Positions 17,908 to 28,380 of a stretch of 64,000 nt of DNA are shown here, piece after piece. Location of the stretch: contig NZ_JRMH01000001.1 of NCBI RefSeq assembly GCF_000803315.1, forward strand, positions 1,922,001 to 1,986,000, given 5' to 3'. Source of the DNA: Pectobacterium actinidiae (GTDB lineage: Bacteria > Pseudomonadota > Gammaproteobacteria > Enterobacterales > Enterobacteriaceae). How positions within the stretch are numbered: the first letter of the stretch is position 1; each line of letters begins with the position of its first letter. Made by a program: the position numbers and the translations under genes. The notes beneath the pieces were generated by a model. It ran no database searches and was not told the origin of the DNA. It saw nothing but the letters and a program-made list of their open reading frames with translations.

Positions 17908-18020
17908 GAGAACGGGAGTAACGGAATAGAAGAGTAAAGCGTTTGCGCCATGGATGGCGCAATCCGAGCGTACAGGGATGTATTTACAGCGTCTTTACGA
18001 TCTATCCGTTACTACCGCTC
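17908..18020. repeat. palindromic repeat family R, copy 1
   Basis: A 113-bp element with imperfect terminal inverted repeats of about 30 bp (outer part AGTAACGGAATAGA against AGTAACGGATAGA). The core contains a GCGCC-ATGGAT-GGCGC hairpin and the motif CAGGGATGTATTTACAGCGT. It closely matches copy 2 (54151-54257); copy 3 (61493-61555) keeps only the ends. It lies between plaP and the plaP terminator. Confidence 0.8.
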
Positions 18021-18044
18021 AACAGACTTTTTCAGCAACTTCCA

Positions 18045-18070
18045 GCGGAGCCAGTGTGCTCCGCTTTTTT
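18045..18070 (+). terminator. plaP terminator
   Basis: A perfect 7-bp stem (18045-18051 with 18058-18064) followed by six T. A similar but weaker hairpin without the T run lies at 17858-17871, on the other side of repeat copy 1. Confidence 0.85.
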
Positions 18071-18075
18071 ATGCT

Positions 18076-19503
18076 TTATCCCACCAGCTCCTGTGCATAG
18101 GCGTACAGTGCTTTTAGCTGTGCCATCTTCTCTTTATCGTCTTCGTGCAACTGATACAGGTTGCTGAGTTCTGACAGATAAGACTGCAAGCGCTCCGGCG
18201 TAAATACCGCACGCCGATGCTGCAACCAACGCTGCTGCTCGCGGTCGTCCAGCGTTCCTGGGAAATTGCGGGCACGGTAGCGGAAGAACAGTGGTTCCAG
18301 ACGGTTATCAGCAAACGTGAGATCCAACGCGGGAAGGTTCTGCGGGGCAGTCTCCTGAATAATCTTCATCGCCATGCGGTCGGCATCGCCAAAGAAGCCA
18401 TCATAAAGCCGTAAATCGACATCTTCAGAGGCGGCGAACGCGGGGGCATCGGCAAACAGCTCCACCACTTTTTCTCTGACGCTCGCGTGGTTACGCAGCA
18501 CGGCCAGATTGTCTAAACAGCGTTGACGGTCGATACCCAATCTTTCCGCGTCTTCTTGCCGTAAGGTATTGGCCGGTGCTAAGACCGGACATTTATTGAT
18601 GTGTACCAGCTTGAGTGGAACCGCGCTCTGATCGGCCTCCAGTGCATCCCGGCGGGTGTATAACCGCTCACGTAATGCTTCGCTGTCCAGCTCCAGCAGT
18701 GGTGTCATATCGCCAGCCAAATCGCACATGATGACTGCGTTACGGTTGTCCGGATGCCAGGCGAGCGGCACAACCCAACTGGTGTTGCTCCTTGCCGCGC
18801 CAAACATGCCAGACACGTGAACGAGCGGCTTCATTTGCGGGATATCAATCAGCGCGGAAATTTTGTTTTTGTTACGCAACGGGAACAGATAGTCAAACAG
18901 CTTGGGCTGTGCCTGCTTGAACAATTTTGCCATGGCGATGGTGGCATAAACGTCGGACATCGCATCGTGCGCCTGCTCGTGCGCGATGTCGTTGGCTTTT
19001 GTCAGATGCTCAAGGCGGAAACTGGGCAGGCCGTCATCGTTTTCCGGCCAGACGATGCCTTCCGGCCGCAGGGCATAGCAGGCGCGTAATGCATCCAGCA
19101 AATCCCAGCGGGAATTCCCGTTTTGCCAGCTGTAGGCATAAGGATCGTAGAAGTTACGATAGAAAATATTGCGGCTGACTTCATCATCAAAGCGGATGTT
19201 GTTGTAGCCCATGACGCAGGTGCCGGGCACGCTGAATGCCTCATGGATCTGACGGGCGAACTCCGCTTCATTGACGCCTTTTGCCAGCGCGACCTGCGGC
19301 GTAATTCCGGTGATCATCACCGCTTCTGGTTCCGGAAGGTAATCATCCGACGGGCGACAATAAATGACTAGCGGCTCACCGATAATATTGAAATCCATAT
19401 CGGTACGGACACCCGCAAACTGCGCAGGGCGATCGCGAGCCGGATGTTTACCGAACGTCTCGTAGTCATGTATGAAAAAAGTGGGTTGTGTTTTCTCGGC
19501 CAT
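18076..19503 (-). CDS. sbcB: exodeoxyribonuclease I
   Basis: A 475-residue 3'-to-5' single-strand DNA exonuclease acting in mismatch repair and recombination (E. coli 475). The first acidic exonuclease motif is D13 and E15 in IHDYETFG; NNIRFDDEVSRN and HDAMSDVYATIAMA carry later active-site acids of the DEDDh family. Convergent with plaP, ending just past its terminator. Confidence 0.97.
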   Translation of the reverse strand: MAEKTQPTFFIHDYETFGKHPARDRPAQFAGVRTDMDFNIIGEPLVIYCRPSDDYLPEPEAVMITGITPQVALAKGVNEAEFARQIHEAFSVPGTCVMGYNNIRFDDEVSRNIFYRNFYDPYAYSWQNGNSRWDLLDALRACYALRPEGIVWPENDDGLPSFRLEHLTKANDIAHEQAHDAMSDVYATIAMAKLFKQAQPKLFDYLFPLRNKNKISALIDIPQMKPLVHVSGMFGAARSNTSWVVPLAWHPDNRNAVIMCDLAGDMTPLLELDSEALRERLYTRRDALEADQSAVPLKLVHINKCPVLAPANTLRQEDAERLGIDRQRCLDNLAVLRNHASVREKVVELFADAPAFAASEDVDLRLYDGFFGDADRMAMKIIQETAPQNLPALDLTFADNRLEPLFFRYRARNFPGTLDDREQQRWLQHRRAVFTPERLQSYLSELSNLYQLHEDDKEKMAQLKALYAYAQELVG

Positions 19504-19698
19504 ATATGCAGTTAGCTACGTGTGCGCGCTGAGCCTGAAATCAGGCAAAACAATCTGGAAAACGGCAAGGATACCATTGAATCGACTTTTCTGTGGCGCT
19601 TTCCTGATTTGCATCACTTCCCTGACTTACATCAATAGGCGGGTAGACATAATCGCTAGGCATGACTGTGTCCATTCGGTTACAATTTTCGTTTTAAT

Positions 19699-19717
19699 GC
19701 GAATGATAATTAAATTC
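19699..19717 (+). promoter_or_regulatory. Fur-like iron box upstream of the siderophore transporter
   Basis: GCGAATGATAATTAAATTC matches 13 of 19 bases of the Fur consensus GATAATGATAATCATTATC, with a perfect central AATGATAAT. It lies about 70 bases upstream of the lipoprotein start. Confidence 0.7.
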
Positions 19718-19785
19718 TTTATTGCCGCGTAGCGTGCGCTGCGGGGTAGCATTCGGCGACAAACAGCAAAATGGAGAACACACTT

Positions 19786-20751
19786 ATGCGGTTAAATGCG
19801 GTGCGATTGAATGCAACGTTTGCAGTGAAGGCGACGTTATTGGCATCTATGTTTGTTCTGGCTGGCTGCGATCAGCAGGCATCGTCTTCAGAAGGCAATC
19901 ACACGGTCAGCATTGAGCATGCGCAGGGCACCACTCAGGTTCCACAGCCGCCGAAGAAAGTGATTGTGTTTGATCCTGCCTCATTGGATACGTTGGACGC
20001 GCTGAAGGTCGAAGGGATTGCCGGTGTACCGAAAAGCAGTACGCCGCTGCCTGCATTTTTATCAAAATACAACAGCGATGCTTACCTGAATGCCGGGACG
20101 CTGTTTGAACCTGCCTATGAAGCGCTCAGCAGCGCGAAGCCCGATCTGATTATTGCCGGTGGACGTACGCGCGATGCCTACGACAAGCTGAGCGGCATTG
20201 CACCGACGATCTCAATGGACGTGGATGAGCACCAGTTTATGGCGAGCTTTATCCAGCGTATCGAGCAACTGGGCACCATCTTCGGCAAAGAAGATGAAGC
20301 GAAAAAACAGATTGATGAGTTTAAACAGCAGATCGCCCAAACGCGCGCTAAAACGGAAAACGCGGGCAATGCGCTGGTTCTGATGGTCAGCGGCGGCAAG
20401 ATGTCGGCCTACGGTCCTAAATCGCGCTTTGGCTTTGTGTTTGATGAGCTGGGCTTCAAACCAGCGACCGAATTCCCTGAATCCGGGCGTCATGGCAACG
20501 TGGTGACCTCCGAATTCTTACTGAGCGTGAACCCGGAATGGCTGTTCATCCTCGATCGTGACAGTGCGATTGGTCGCCCGGGTGGAGAGTCGGCCCAGCA
20601 GGTGCTGGATAACCCGCTGATTCACAAAACCAACGCCTGGAAAAACAATCGCGTGATTTACCTGGATTCTGCATCGCTGTATATCGCAGGGGGGCTGCAA
20701 AGCTATAAAAACCTCGTGACGACCGTTAGCGACGCGTTAGATAAGCAATAA
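19786..20751 (+). CDS. iron(III)-siderophore substrate-binding lipoprotein
   Basis: A 321-residue periplasmic binding protein of the FatB/CeuE/VctP type. The signal peptide ends in a lipobox, LAG-C28, so the mature protein should be a lipoprotein. A class III binding-protein fold is indicated by PKKVIVFDPASLDTLDAL and KPDLIIAGGR. These proteins deliver ferric catecholates; the substrate here is not known. The ATG at 19786 has GGAG 9 bases upstream. First gene of a four-gene operon under a Fur-like box. Confidence 0.88.
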   Translation: MRLNAVRLNATFAVKATLLASMFVLAGCDQQASSSEGNHTVSIEHAQGTTQVPQPPKKVIVFDPASLDTLDALKVEGIAGVPKSSTPLPAFLSKYNSDAYLNAGTLFEPAYEALSSAKPDLIIAGGRTRDAYDKLSGIAPTISMDVDEHQFMASFIQRIEQLGTIFGKEDEAKKQIDEFKQQIAQTRAKTENAGNALVLMVSGGKMSAYGPKSRFGFVFDELGFKPATEFPESGRHGNVVTSEFLLSVNPEWLFILDRDSAIGRPGGESAQQVLDNPLIHKTNAWKNNRVIYLDSASLYIAGGLQSYKNLVTTVSDALDKQ

Positions 20752-20773
20752 AGGCAGGGTTACGGCAGAATCA

Positions 20774-21736
20774 ATGAAGTCTTTTTACTATTCGCTGGGT
20801 CTTGCGTTTCTGGCCTGCATGATTGTTGTCAGCCTGTTTGTTGGGGCCGGGCACTTAAACATGCAGGCCGTCTGGAACGACCCGGAAATGCGCGATATTT
20901 TCTTTATCAGCCGCGTTCCCCGCACGCTAGCTTTGCTGCTGGCAGGTAGCGCCATGAGTGTGGCTGGTCTCATCATGCAGTTACTGACGCAAAACCGCTT
21001 TGTCGAACCGTCTCTGGCGGGAACCACGCAGTCGGCTAGCTTAGGTTTGCTGGTAGTGATGATCGCCGTGCCCGGTGCGACGATTTTCACCAAGATGGTG
21101 GTGGCGAGCCTGTTCGCCCTAGCAGGGACTTTCCTGTTCATGATGCTGCTACAGCGAATTGTGTTGAAATCCGCGCTGGTGGTGCCGCTGGTCGGCATTA
21201 TGCTGGGGGCGGTTATCAGTTCAATCACCACGTTTGGCGCGATGTATTTTGATTTGCTACAGGCGCTCGGTAGCTGGGAATCCGGTGATTTCTCCGGTGT
21301 CTTGCAGGGGCGTTACGAGCTGCTCTGGCTGGTTGGCGCGTTAACGCTGGTGGCCTGCTGGGTTGCTGACCGCTTCACCGTCGCAGGGATGGGGCGTGAA
21401 TTTTCCGTCAATGTCGGCCTTAACTATCGGCAGGTCATGTTGATGGGGCTGAGTATTATCGCCATCGTCAGCGGCGTGGTGGTGGTGGTGGTCGGCAGTC
21501 TGCCGTTTATCGGGCTGATTGTGCCGAACCTGATCAGCATGATGATGGGCGACAATGTGCGCAAAACGATCCCGTGGGTGTGCCTGCTCGGCGGTGGTCT
21601 GGTGCTGTGCTGCGATATTATCAGCCGCGTGATTCGCTATCCTTTCGAGATTCCAGTGAGCGTAATTCTTGGCGTCATTGGTGCTGCCGTTTTCCTTCTC
21701 TTATTGCTAAGCCAGAAACGCCATGTCAGTCAATGA
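20774..21736 (+). CDS. iron-siderophore ABC permease 1
   Basis: A 320-residue FecCD-family inner-membrane permease with about nine membrane segments. SLAGTTQSASLGLLVV and the ATPase-contact loop GSLPFIGLIVPNLISMMMGDN are family-typical. Its 3' end overlaps permease 2 by 14 bases. Homologous to FatD/CeuB/VctD. Confidence 0.9.
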   Translation: MKSFYYSLGLAFLACMIVVSLFVGAGHLNMQAVWNDPEMRDIFFISRVPRTLALLLAGSAMSVAGLIMQLLTQNRFVEPSLAGTTQSASLGLLVVMIAVPGATIFTKMVVASLFALAGTFLFMMLLQRIVLKSALVVPLVGIMLGAVISSITTFGAMYFDLLQALGSWESGDFSGVLQGRYELLWLVGALTLVACWVADRFTVAGMGREFSVNVGLNYRQVMLMGLSIIAIVSGVVVVVVGSLPFIGLIVPNLISMMMGDNVRKTIPWVCLLGGGLVLCCDIISRVIRYPFEIPVSVILGVIGAAVFLLLLLSQKRHVSQ

Positions 21737-22730
21737 ACGTAAGACGGTGCTGACCGGAGCCGTCAGCGAAAAACGTATGGGATTATCGCCGACGCAGCGG
21801 TTGATGTGGCTGGCTGGCGCGGCTGCCGTGGTGATCGTGCTGTTTATGACCATTAATCTAGGCAGCAACCTGCGCTACATTTTAACGCACCGCGGTCTGA
21901 TGCTGACGACGATGCTGCTAGTGGCATTTGCCGCCAGTGCGTCGACTGTGTTGTTCCAAACGGTGACGAATAATCGGGTGCTGACACCCTCGATTATGGG
22001 GTTTGAAGCCCTGTTTATCCTGATTCAAACCTCGCTGGTGTTTGTTTTCGGCATTAGCGGTATTCCGGGTCTGGGCGTTGAAGGCAAATTCGTTCTTGAG
22101 ACGCTGCTGCTCATTCTCTTCTCCGCGCTGCTGTACCGCTGGCTGTTTACCGGTAGCCGCAATAACCTGCACCTGGTTTTACTGGTCGGGATTATCTGCG
22201 GGACGTTGTTTCGCAGCATGGCGGGCTTAATGCAGCGTCTGCTGACACCCGGTGAGTTCGCCATCCTACAGGGGCGGATGTTTGCCACCTTCACCCGTAC
22301 CGTGCCTGAACTGGTGGCGCTCTCGGTTGGCATTACGCTGGTGGTCGCGGTGGTGATCTGGCGCATGCGCTTTCGGTTTGATGTGCTGGCGCTGGGACGT
22401 AATAACGCGATTAACCTGGGAATCGACTACAAGCGCAGCGTCACGATCATTCTGCTGCTGGTTTCCGTGCTGGTTGCCATTTCAACGGCGCTAGTCGGTC
22501 CGCTCACCTTTTTGGGCTTTATGGTCGCGAACCTTGCCTATTTAGTCATTGGTTCCAGCCAGCACCGCCTGTTGCTGCCTGCGGCTTTCCTATTGGGCGT
22601 GATTTCACTGGTTGGCGGACAGTTGGTGCTTGAGCATCTGCTGGATATGTCTGGGGCGCTGTCGGTCGTGATCGAATTTGTGGGTGGATCGCTGTTTATT
22701 GTGTTGCTACTGAAAAAGGTTTCCGTGTGA
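21723..22730 (+). CDS. iron-siderophore ABC permease 2
   Basis: A 335-residue FecCD-family permease, partner of permease 1 (FatC/CeuC/VctG type). The conserved loop is GPLTFLGFMVANLAYLVIGS. Its stop overlaps the ATPase start (GTGA), showing tight coupling. Confidence 0.9.
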   Translation: MSVNERKTVLTGAVSEKRMGLSPTQRLMWLAGAAAVVIVLFMTINLGSNLRYILTHRGLMLTTMLLVAFAASASTVLFQTVTNNRVLTPSIMGFEALFILIQTSLVFVFGISGIPGLGVEGKFVLETLLLILFSALLYRWLFTGSRNNLHLVLLVGIICGTLFRSMAGLMQRLLTPGEFAILQGRMFATFTRTVPELVALSVGITLVVAVVIWRMRFRFDVLALGRNNAINLGIDYKRSVTIILLLVSVLVAISTALVGPLTFLGFMVANLAYLVIGSSQHRLLLPAAFLLGVISLVGGQLVLEHLLDMSGALSVVIEFVGGSLFIVLLLKKVSV

Positions 22731-23485
22731 TTGAGATCGGCAATGTAACTAAAACGTATAATAACGTGACGGTATTGAATAATGTCACGGCGACGGTGCC
22801 TCGCGGTGGCGTCACGTCGATTATCGGCCCGAATGGTGCAGGGAAGTCGACATTGTTGTCCATCATCAGCCGCCTGCTAGACGCGGATCGCGGACAGGTA
22901 AAAGTCAACGGCATGGACGTGATGACTACGCCAAGCGATAAGCTGGCGACGTGTTTGTCCGTACTGCGGCAGGAAAATCAGTTTACCAGCCGCTTAACGG
23001 TGTCGGAACTGGTGGGGTTCGGTCGCTATCCTTATACCAAAGGGCGGCTAAATGCTGACGATCGTGAACGTATCAGCGCTGCGCTGGCGTTCCTCAACCT
23101 GACCGAATTGAAAGATCGGTTTTTAGATGAGCTTTCCGGCGGCCAGCGGCAGCGGGCCTATGTCGCGATGGTGCTGTGTCAGGACACGGAATATGTTCTG
23201 CTGGATGAACCGCTGAATAATCTGGATATGAAGCACGCCGTGGCGATGATGAAGCAGATTCGCCGCGCGGCCGATGAACTGGGCAAAACCATCGTGCTGG
23301 TTATCCACGATATCAACTTTGCTTCCGCCTATTCGGATTACATTATTGCGATGCGCAAAGGGCAGATCATCTACACGGGAAAACCGGAAGACATTATGGT
23401 CTCTGAGGTGTTGGAAGATATTTTCGATACGGAAGTGGCCATTGAGCAGGTTCATCATCAGCGTATCGCGGTATATTACCGCTAA
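22727..23485 (+). CDS. iron-siderophore ABC transporter ATPase
   Basis: A 252-residue ATPase energising the two permeases. Walker A GPNGAGKST, signature [13 protein letters not shown], Walker B YVLLDEPLNNLD and switch histidine (VIHDINFA) are all present. The start is GTG at 22727, overlapping the previous stop. A mini-ERIC begins one base after the stop codon. Confidence 0.93.
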   Translation: MIEIGNVTKTYNNVTVLNNVTATVPRGGVTSIIGPNGAGKSTLLSIISRLLDADRGQVKVNGMDVMTTPSDKLATCLSVLRQENQFTSRLTVSELVGFGRYPYTKGRLNADDRERISAALAFLNLTELKDRFLDELSGGQRQRAYVAMVLCQDTEYVLLDEPLNNLDMKHAVAMMKQIRRAADELGKTIVLVIHDINFASAYSDYIIAMRKGQIIYTGKPEDIMVSEVLEDIFDTEVAIEQVHHQRIAVYYR

Positions 23486-23537
23486 ATACCCGTCATACTT
23501 CAAGCCGCCCTCATGCAACTCGAATTAGTTAGGGTAT
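23486..23537. repeat. internally deleted ERIC (52 bp)
   Basis: Only the two ends of an ERIC remain, joined: ATACCCGTCATACTTCAAGC and AACTCGAATTAGTTAGGGTA. It directly follows the ATPase stop codon. Confidence 0.75.
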
Positions 23538-23592
23538 GTTTGCTGACAGATTATCCGCTCAGTGAGGTGTTAGCGCAAAGGACGTAAGCACT

Positions 23593-23612
23593 GCTTGAAA
23601 GACGCCGGGTAT
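23593..23612. repeat. ERIC end fragment upstream of tmaR
   Basis: GCTTGAAAGACGCCGGGTAT matches the reverse complement of an ERIC end. It lies about 60 bases before the tmaR start. Confidence 0.55.
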
Positions 23613-23665
23613 AACCTGTATGGTGAATGCATAAAGAATTTATGTATGACTTAAGGTAAGGGTAA

Positions 23666-23986
<321 letters not shown>

Positions 23987-24026
23987 CCTGACGCACCATT
24001 TTTTACGGTCGGTAAATAGCTACTGT

Positions 24027-24053
24027 AAAAGGATCGCTTCTGCGGTCCTTTTT
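24027..24053 (+). terminator. tmaR terminator
   Basis: An 11-bp stem with one T-G pair (24027-24037 with 24042-24052), a 4-base loop and a T run, 41 bases after the tmaR stop. The following 24054-24320 holds a small hairpin (24162-24180 region) but no gene. Confidence 0.88.
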
Positions 24054-24320
24054 CTTTTGGTTGTTATGCCACAACCTTACCTCTTTTCGCTTATCCACTT
24101 GTCTGGCTATCGTTAATGATTTTGTCGCTGACAAGAATGTCGAACATCCAGAGAACTGGAATCCAGCTCGCACGCTGGATGCCATTTTTCGCAATTTAGC
24201 CGTTTTCTTGCGAAGCGTTTCCCCACCTGAATTTTTCGTCCTATTGCATCGGCCTGAGTTACTGCAACATGCCAGGACGAACCACAGGGAAAAGGGAAGG
24301 GTGTGTTATGGCAAGGAATG

Positions 24321-26594
24321 ATGTCAGTAAATAGTCTGGCTTGGGCGAGCGTATTGGGTATTCTGCCGTTGCTTTTTTTACCGCAGATTCCCGCGAAAAT
24401 GCTGCTGTGGTGGGGGATTGGGCTATCCACCTGCGTGATGCTAGTCGGATATCGTCACGCAGGGATACGATGGGTGGCGCTTGTTGCCATGAGCTTTTGC
24501 TGGGCAGCGTTGAATGCTCAAACCTTACTGCTACAAATTGAGCGCGTTACGCAGGGTCAGGTTAACGCTGTCGTGACGATAAGCAGCATACGGTTCAATG
24601 AGCATGATGATGATGGGATCACGGTTCGGTTGGAAGAGATCAATCAGCACAGAATCTTCCCTCCATTATATGCCCAACTGACCTTGTCACCAGCTATGGA
24701 AAACTGGTGTGGTGGTCAACGTTAGGCAATCACTGCCAGTTTACGACCTATTCACAGCCGACTTAATGAAGGCGGTTTTGATAGCCAGCGCTGGGCCATT
24801 GCCAAGCGGCAACCGGTGTCGGGTCGTGTGCTAACGGCAAATGTGGTTGATAGCCAGTGTGACTTTCGCCAGCGCACGATTGTGCAGGCGGAGCAGCAGG
24901 TGCAGGGATTAGCGTGGCGTTCTATTTTACTAGCACTGACGTTTGGTGAGATGAAAACGGTTAGCCCAGAACTCAAAGCGCTACTTCAGAACACTGGGAC
25001 GATGCACCTGATGGCGATCTCTGGCCTTCATATTGTGCTTGCGGGTCTGGTTGGCTGGGGAATAGCGCGGGCGCTACAGTATGGCTTTCCCGTGCAGTGG
25101 ATTGGCTATCGTTTCCCATTACTGATGAGCGCCGTGATTGCTTGGGGATATGTTTGGCTGGCAGGGGGAAATCCACCCGCGGTGCGATCTGCACTGGCGC
25201 TTAGCGTATGGGTTTGCCTAAGAATGTGGAGTATCAACGGCTCAGCCTGGCAGGTTTGGCTATGGTGTGTCGCGTTGATTTTGGTCAGCGATCCATTGAG
25301 CGTACTGTCAGACAGTTTTTGGCTATCGTGCCTTGCCGTCGCGTCGCTAATTTTCTGGTTTCAGTGGGCACCCCTTCCTCACCGGCTACAGACCCGCCGA
25401 CGATGGTTCTGGCTACGCTGGATCCACCTGCAAACGGGAATCACGCTGCTATTGATGCCCTTACAGCTTCATATTTTCCACGGTTTCAGTATCACCTCAC
25501 TGCCCGCGAACCTTTGGGCAGTGCCTTTGGTGTCCTTCGTTACCACACCGCTCATTTTGCTGGCATTGAGCACAATGGTATTCGCGCCGCTGAGTGAAAT
25601 GCTCTGGTGGCTGGCAGATATTTCGCTGCATGGAGTATTCGCTCCGCTGACGTACCTACAAACGGGGTGGGTGTATCTTGATGCATCGCTGCTGCTAGGG
25701 AGTGTCGCGGGCTGGGGCGCTGTTGTGATATGGCGCTTTAGCTGGTGGCGTATCCATCCGGCGAGTGTCGGTACTCTGGTTCTGGTTTTACTGGTCTTCC
25801 GTATAAAGACCGATGAGCCGGATTGGCGTGTGGATATGCTGGATGTCGGTCATGGTTTGGCGATGGTGATCGAACAGCGTGGGAAAGCCGTGCTATACGA
25901 CACGGGAAACCGCTGGGAAGGGGGCGATATGGCGACGCGAGAAATTCTACCTTACCTGCGATGGCGGGGCGTCGACGTAGAAAAAATTATTCTGAGTCAT
26001 AGCCACAGGGATCACACTGGGGGGCTGGAAACGCTACAGGTGGCTTATCCTGAAGCAACAATATATAGCGCGACCAAGGCGATGAATCATCGTGCGTGCC
26101 AACGTGGCGAGCGTTGGCACTGGCAGGATCTCACGTTTACCGTGCTGTGGCCGTTAGCGCTTGTAGAACGCGCGGAAAATAACGACTCCTGCGTTATCCG
26201 TGTTGATGATGGAAAACACAGTGTCCTACTGACGGGCGATCTGGAGTCGGATGCGGAAAACGCATTGATTCGGTTAGATCGCAGTGCCTTGCGTGCGAAT
26301 TTGTTACAAATCCCTCACCATGGCAGTAAGACCTCATCATCACCTCCCTTTATTCGCGCGGTTAATGCCGAGTTTGCAATGGCTTCTGCGGCGCGCTATA
26401 ACCCGTGGCGATTGCCTTCAGTAAAGATTGTTGAACGATATCGGCAATATGGCTACTCATGGCTGGATACCGCATCATTCGGGCAGTTAAGTGCACGTTT
26501 TTTCAGCGATTCATGGCACATTCTGCGGTTCAGGGATCACATATCGCCTCGTTGGTATCATCAGTGGTTTGGCGTAGAGCGGTATAATGAGTAA
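24321..26594 (+). pseudogene. ycaI: ComEC/YcaI DNA-uptake channel gene interrupted by an in-frame amber codon
   Basis: The frame would encode about 757 residues, matching the 754 of E. coli ComEC (YcaI), but has a TAG at 24723-24725. Reading continues in the same frame and aligns directly: CGGQR-stop-AITASLRPIHSRLNEGGFDS against E. coli CAGQQWSMKLKVRAVHGQLN. The E. coli residue at the stop is Trp, so a single TGG-to-TAG change explains it. Downstream the competence membrane domain (MHLMAISGLHIVLAGLVG) and the metallo-beta-lactamase domain (SHSHRDHTGG) are intact. ComEC carries single-stranded DNA across the inner membrane. Start chosen at 24321 by alignment. The gene may be inactive, or readable where an amber suppressor exists. 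Confidence 0.85.
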
Positions 26595-26631
26595 AATGGT
26601 CGGCTATTTCTTCCCGATTCAGGTTTACTAC

Positions 26632-28380
26632 ATGCTGAATGATAAAGATCTCTCCACCTGGCAGACGTTTCGCCGCCTATGGCCGATGATCTCTCCTTTT
26701 AAGGCAGGGCTTGCTGCTGCTGCAATCGCACTCATTATTAACGCCGCTGGCGATACATTGATGCTCTCCCTGCTTAAGCCCTTGCTGGATGAAGGGTTTG
26801 GCAAAGCGGAACGTTCCGTATTGCTCTGGATGCCGCTGGTTGTCATTGGATTAATGCTCGTGCGAGGCGCGTCAGGCTTTGTTTCCAGCTACTGTGTTGC
26901 CTGGGTTTCAGGCAAAGTGGTGATGAACATGCGTCGCCGCCTGTTCTCCCACATTATGGGCATGCCGGTAGCGTTCTTCGATCAGCAGTCAACTGGCACG
27001 CTGCTTTCTCGTATCACCTATGATTCGGAACAGGTTGCTGCTTCGTCATCCGGCGCGTTGATTACGGTCGTCAGAGAAGGGGCCTCAATTATCGGTCTGT
27101 TCATTCTGATGTTCTACTACAGCTGGCAGCTGTCCATCATTCTGATTGTGATTGCACCGATCGTGTCAATCGCCATGCGCATGGTGTCCAAACGCTTCCG
27201 CAATATCAGTAAAAACATGCAGGATACGATGGGGCATGTGACTACCAGCACGGAGCAAATGCTTAAAGGCCACAAAGAAGTGCTGATGTTTGGCGGTCAG
27301 GAAGTAGAAACTAAACGTTTTGATCAGGTCAGCAATCGGATGCGTCAGCAGGGCATGAAAATGGTGTCTGCTTCATCGATTTCCGACCCTATTATCCAGT
27401 TGATTGCTTCGCTGGCATTGGCATTTGTGCTGTATGCTGCCAGCTTCCCCAGCGTGATGGACACGCTAACGGCGGGGACGATCACGGTGGTGTTCTCATC
27501 CATGATTGCGCTGATGCGTCCGCTAAAATCACTGACCAACGTGAACGCGCAGTTCCAGCGCGGTATGGCTGCATGCCAGACGCTGTTTGCGATTCTGGAC
27601 ATGGAACAGGAGCGTGACACGGGCAAACTCGAGCTTGAACGTGCGAAAGGTGAACTCGAATTCCGTCAGGTAAACTTCGCTTATCCAGGAAGAGAAAATC
27701 TGGCGTTGAAGAATATCAATCTGCATATTCCTGTGGGTAAAACGGTCGCATTGGTTGGCCGTTCTGGTTCAGGTAAATCAACGATTGCCAGTTTAATCAC
27801 GCGTTTTTACGACATTCAATCCGGTGAGATTCTGCTCGATGGTCACGACCTACGTGAGTATCGCCTGTCCTCCTTGCGTAATCAGGTTGCGCTGGTTTCT
27901 CAAAACGTTCACTTATTCAACGATACGATAGCGAACAACATCGCCTATGCTCGCAATGAGCACTACAGCCGTGAAGAAATTGAGCGTGCGGCGAAAATGG
28001 CGTACGCGATGGATTTCATTAATAAGATGGAACACGGTCTGGATACGATCATTGGTGAAAATGGCGTGATGCTTTCCGGCGGACAACGGCAGCGTATCGC
28101 AATTGCCCGTGCGCTACTGCGGGATAGCCCGATCCTGATATTGGATGAGGCTACGTCGGCGCTGGATACGGAATCTGAACGTGCCATTCAGGCTGCGTTG
28201 GATGAGCTGCAAAAAGATCGTACCGCGCTGGTGATTGCACACCGCCTTTCCACGATTGAAAAAGCAGATGAAATTCTGGTGGTTGAAGACGGCAGAATCA
28301 TTGAGCGTGGTAACCATGCTGCGTTACTGGCGGCGAACGGTGCCTATGCTCAGTTGCATAGAATGCAGTTTGGCGAATGA
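26632..28380 (+). CDS. msbA: lipid A flippase, ABC exporter
   Basis: A 582-residue half-transporter (E. coli 582) that flips core-lipid A across the inner membrane. Six membrane segments are followed by an ATPase with Walker [10 protein letters not shown], signature [16 protein letters not shown] and Walker [31 protein letters not shown] is the family N-terminus and sets the start; the frame's earlier ATG at 26587 lies in the comEC tail. Overlaps lpxK by four bases. Confidence 0.98.
   Translation: MLNDKDLSTWQTFRRLWPMISPFKAGLAAAAIALIINAAGDTLMLSLLKPLLDEGFGKAERSVLLWMPLVVIGLMLVRGASGFVSSYCVAWVSGKVVMNMRRRLFSHIMGMPVAFFDQQSTGTLLSRITYDSEQVAASSSGALITVVREGASIIGLFILMFYYSWQLSIILIVIAPIVSIAMRMVSKRFRNISKNMQDTMGHVTTSTEQMLKGHKEVLMFGGQEVETKRFDQVSNRMRQQGMKMVSASSISDPIIQLIASLALAFVLYAASFPSVMDTLTAGTITVVFSSMIALMRPLKSLTNVNAQFQRGMAACQTLFAILDMEQERDTGKLELERAKGELEFRQVNFAYPGRENLALKNINLHIPVGKTVALVGRSGSGKSTIASLITRFYDIQSGEILLDGHDLREYRLSSLRNQVALVSQNVHLFNDTIANNIAYARNEHYSREEIERAAKMAYAMDFINKMEHGLDTIIGENGVMLSGGQRQRIAIARALLRDSPILILDEATSALDTESERAIQAALDELQKDRTALVIAHRLSTIEKADEILVVEDGRIIERGNHAALLAANGAYAQLHRMQFGE

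Noticed and set aside
24816..26594. Separate shorter ComEC-like gene starting after the amber codon
   Set aside because: The protein alignment continues without a break across the stop codon, so this is the tail of one interrupted gene.
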